Positions 63,583 to 64,000 of a stretch of 64,000 bases of DNA are shown piece after piece. The translations under genes were made by a program, and so were the position numbers. The notes under the pieces are model-generated. The model had not been told where the DNA came from, ran no database searches, and worked only from the letters and a program-made list of their open reading frames with translations. The first letter of the stretch is position 1, and every line of letters starts with the position of its first letter. This stretch comes from Eubacterium sp. (GTDB lineage Bacteria > Bacillota > Clostridia > Lachnospirales > Lachnospiraceae): contig JAFRGL010000013.1 in assembly GCA_017433825.1 (NCBI GenBank), positions 163,277 through 227,276 of the forward strand, given 5' to 3'.

Positions 63583-63969
63583 GATTTCGGGTACCGCTCA
63601 AAGAGGGAGAGTTCTGTTGATCACAACTCTCCCTCTTTCGCTCGGAAACCTGGCATGGTAAGCGCAGTTTCCGCCCCTCATCGGTCTTCTCATCTTCGGT
63701 ATTTCTTTGCCTGCTTGCTCCAATACGGCCTCGTTCAGCCAGGCTGATTTTCTGCTGCAAACCGCCTGCTTTGGGACCCGGCCCGGGAACTGCAAAGCAG
63801 CCGTACCGGCAGAAAGAACAGGTCGGGATTGGAGTAAGGCCCATGAAAAATACAGCTGTCGGAAACGGCTGATGAGGGGCAAAAAGTTGCTTCCGAGCAA
63901 TTCTTTTTGAGGCCTGCTGAGGCGAGTTGTCATCAGAGAACTCGTCGAATCAGGCCGGTACCCGAAATC
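63583..63969. repeat. long imperfect inverted repeat (palindromic element)
   Basis: Nested inverted pairs: GATTTCGGGTACCG (63583-63596) with its complement at 63956-63969; GCCCCTCATC (63673-63682) with 63871-63880; CTCCAAT (63718-63724) with 63828-63834; CTGCTTTG (63766-63773) with 63793-63800. Each arm also has its own hairpin: AAAGAGGGAGAGTT/AACTCTCCCTCTTT at 63600-63638 and CGAGTT/AACTCG at 63923-63944, with similar loops. A further related sequence (CAGCTGTATATTTTTCAGGC) starts at 63981 and runs off the edge. Confidence 0.7.
63600..63642 (+). terminator. likely terminator of the TIR operon
   Basis: A 14-bp perfect stem, AAAGAGGGAGAGTT (63600-63613) with AACTCTCCCTCTTT (63625-63638). The T-run is only TTT, and the hairpin belongs to the palindromic element, so the terminator role is inferred. 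Confidence 0.5.
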
Positions 63970-64000
63970 AGACGGTTTCGCAGCTGTATATTTTTCAGGC

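Larger units (their letters stand above)
63484..64000. other. 517-nt region without a credible gene
   Basis: Contains the palindromic element below and no protein-like ORF. Minus-strand frames of about 110 residues across 63598-63933 have composition typical of structured-repeat shadows. Confidence 0.6.

Noticed and set aside
63598-63933. Minus-strand ORF of 111 residues after the TIR operon
   Set aside because: It lies within the palindromic element, has no RBS, and its sequence follows the inverted arms.

Overview
The window reads as a moderately high-GC Firmicutes chromosome, most likely a gut-type Lachnospiraceae or related Clostridia. This rests on the infC-rpmI-rplT operon with an L20-type leader, a tryptophan T-box, DegV, ClpC, CoaX, desulfoferrodoxin, strong AGGAGG ribosome binding sites and TTGACA/TATAAT promoters. 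I see no rRNA, tRNA, CRISPR array, phage, plasmid or transposase gene. Most genes are complete, and one is cut by the left edge.

Layout. 1-519: 5' part of a secreted GBS-Bsp-like repeat protein. 743-2119: sugar:cation symporter. 2121-5286 (minus): a compact cassette of ABC exporter, HPr-kinase-like protein, PqqD-like protein and S26-type peptidase that resembles the accessory half of a RiPP (lasso-type) locus without precursor or maturase. 5475-9849: CoA-transferase, VTC polyphosphate polymerase, DUF4956 membrane protein and a surface beta-helix carbohydrate-binding protein. 9861-13352 (minus): glycerol kinase followed by a papain-like lipoprotein. 14158-15963: lysophospholipase-like hydrolase and TrmO. 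17281-20463: Trp T-box leader and a three-gene tryptophan-type ABC importer. 20460-24498 (minus): Na/Pi symporter, zinc-ribbon protein, MFS transporter. 24763-28125: FAD oxidoreductase and a large MoaF-like protein. 28226-30971: larE-larB-larC for the nickel-pincer nucleotide, with no larA here. 31095-34872: SEC-C protein, coaX, clpC. 34865-39854 (minus): Nudix, PcrA, PPOX-fold protein, class III CoA-transferase/racemase. 39875-42566 (minus): malQ, rplT, rpmI, infC. 42868-46810: xylB, FucI-like isomerase, DegV. 46875-51220: GH3 enzyme in permuted domain order, facing two tandem MoaF-like genes. 51313-57345: two membrane acyltransferases, a coiled lipoprotein and a transglutaminase protein with GBS-Bsp repeats. 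57685-58050: desulfoferrodoxin. 58365-63483: three-gene operon of TIR-TM-LRR proteins. 63484-64000: no gene, but a long palindromic element.

The most interesting system is the last operon. Three consecutive genes encode proteins with an N-terminal TIR or TIR-like domain, one transmembrane helix and a C-terminal leucine-rich-repeat region of increasing size. This is a Toll-like-receptor-like layout with the order reversed. By eye, only the middle protein keeps the TIR catalytic glutamate.

Other points worth a look are the RiPP-like cassette without a maturase, two copies of a structured ~90-nt intergenic repeat (38540 and 52405), the ~390-bp inverted repeat after the TIR operon, a family of three MoaF-like proteins next to redox or glycosidase genes, and promoter-proximal terminator-like hairpins on both sides of larEBC. 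All family assignments come from reading motifs by eye; no database search was run.
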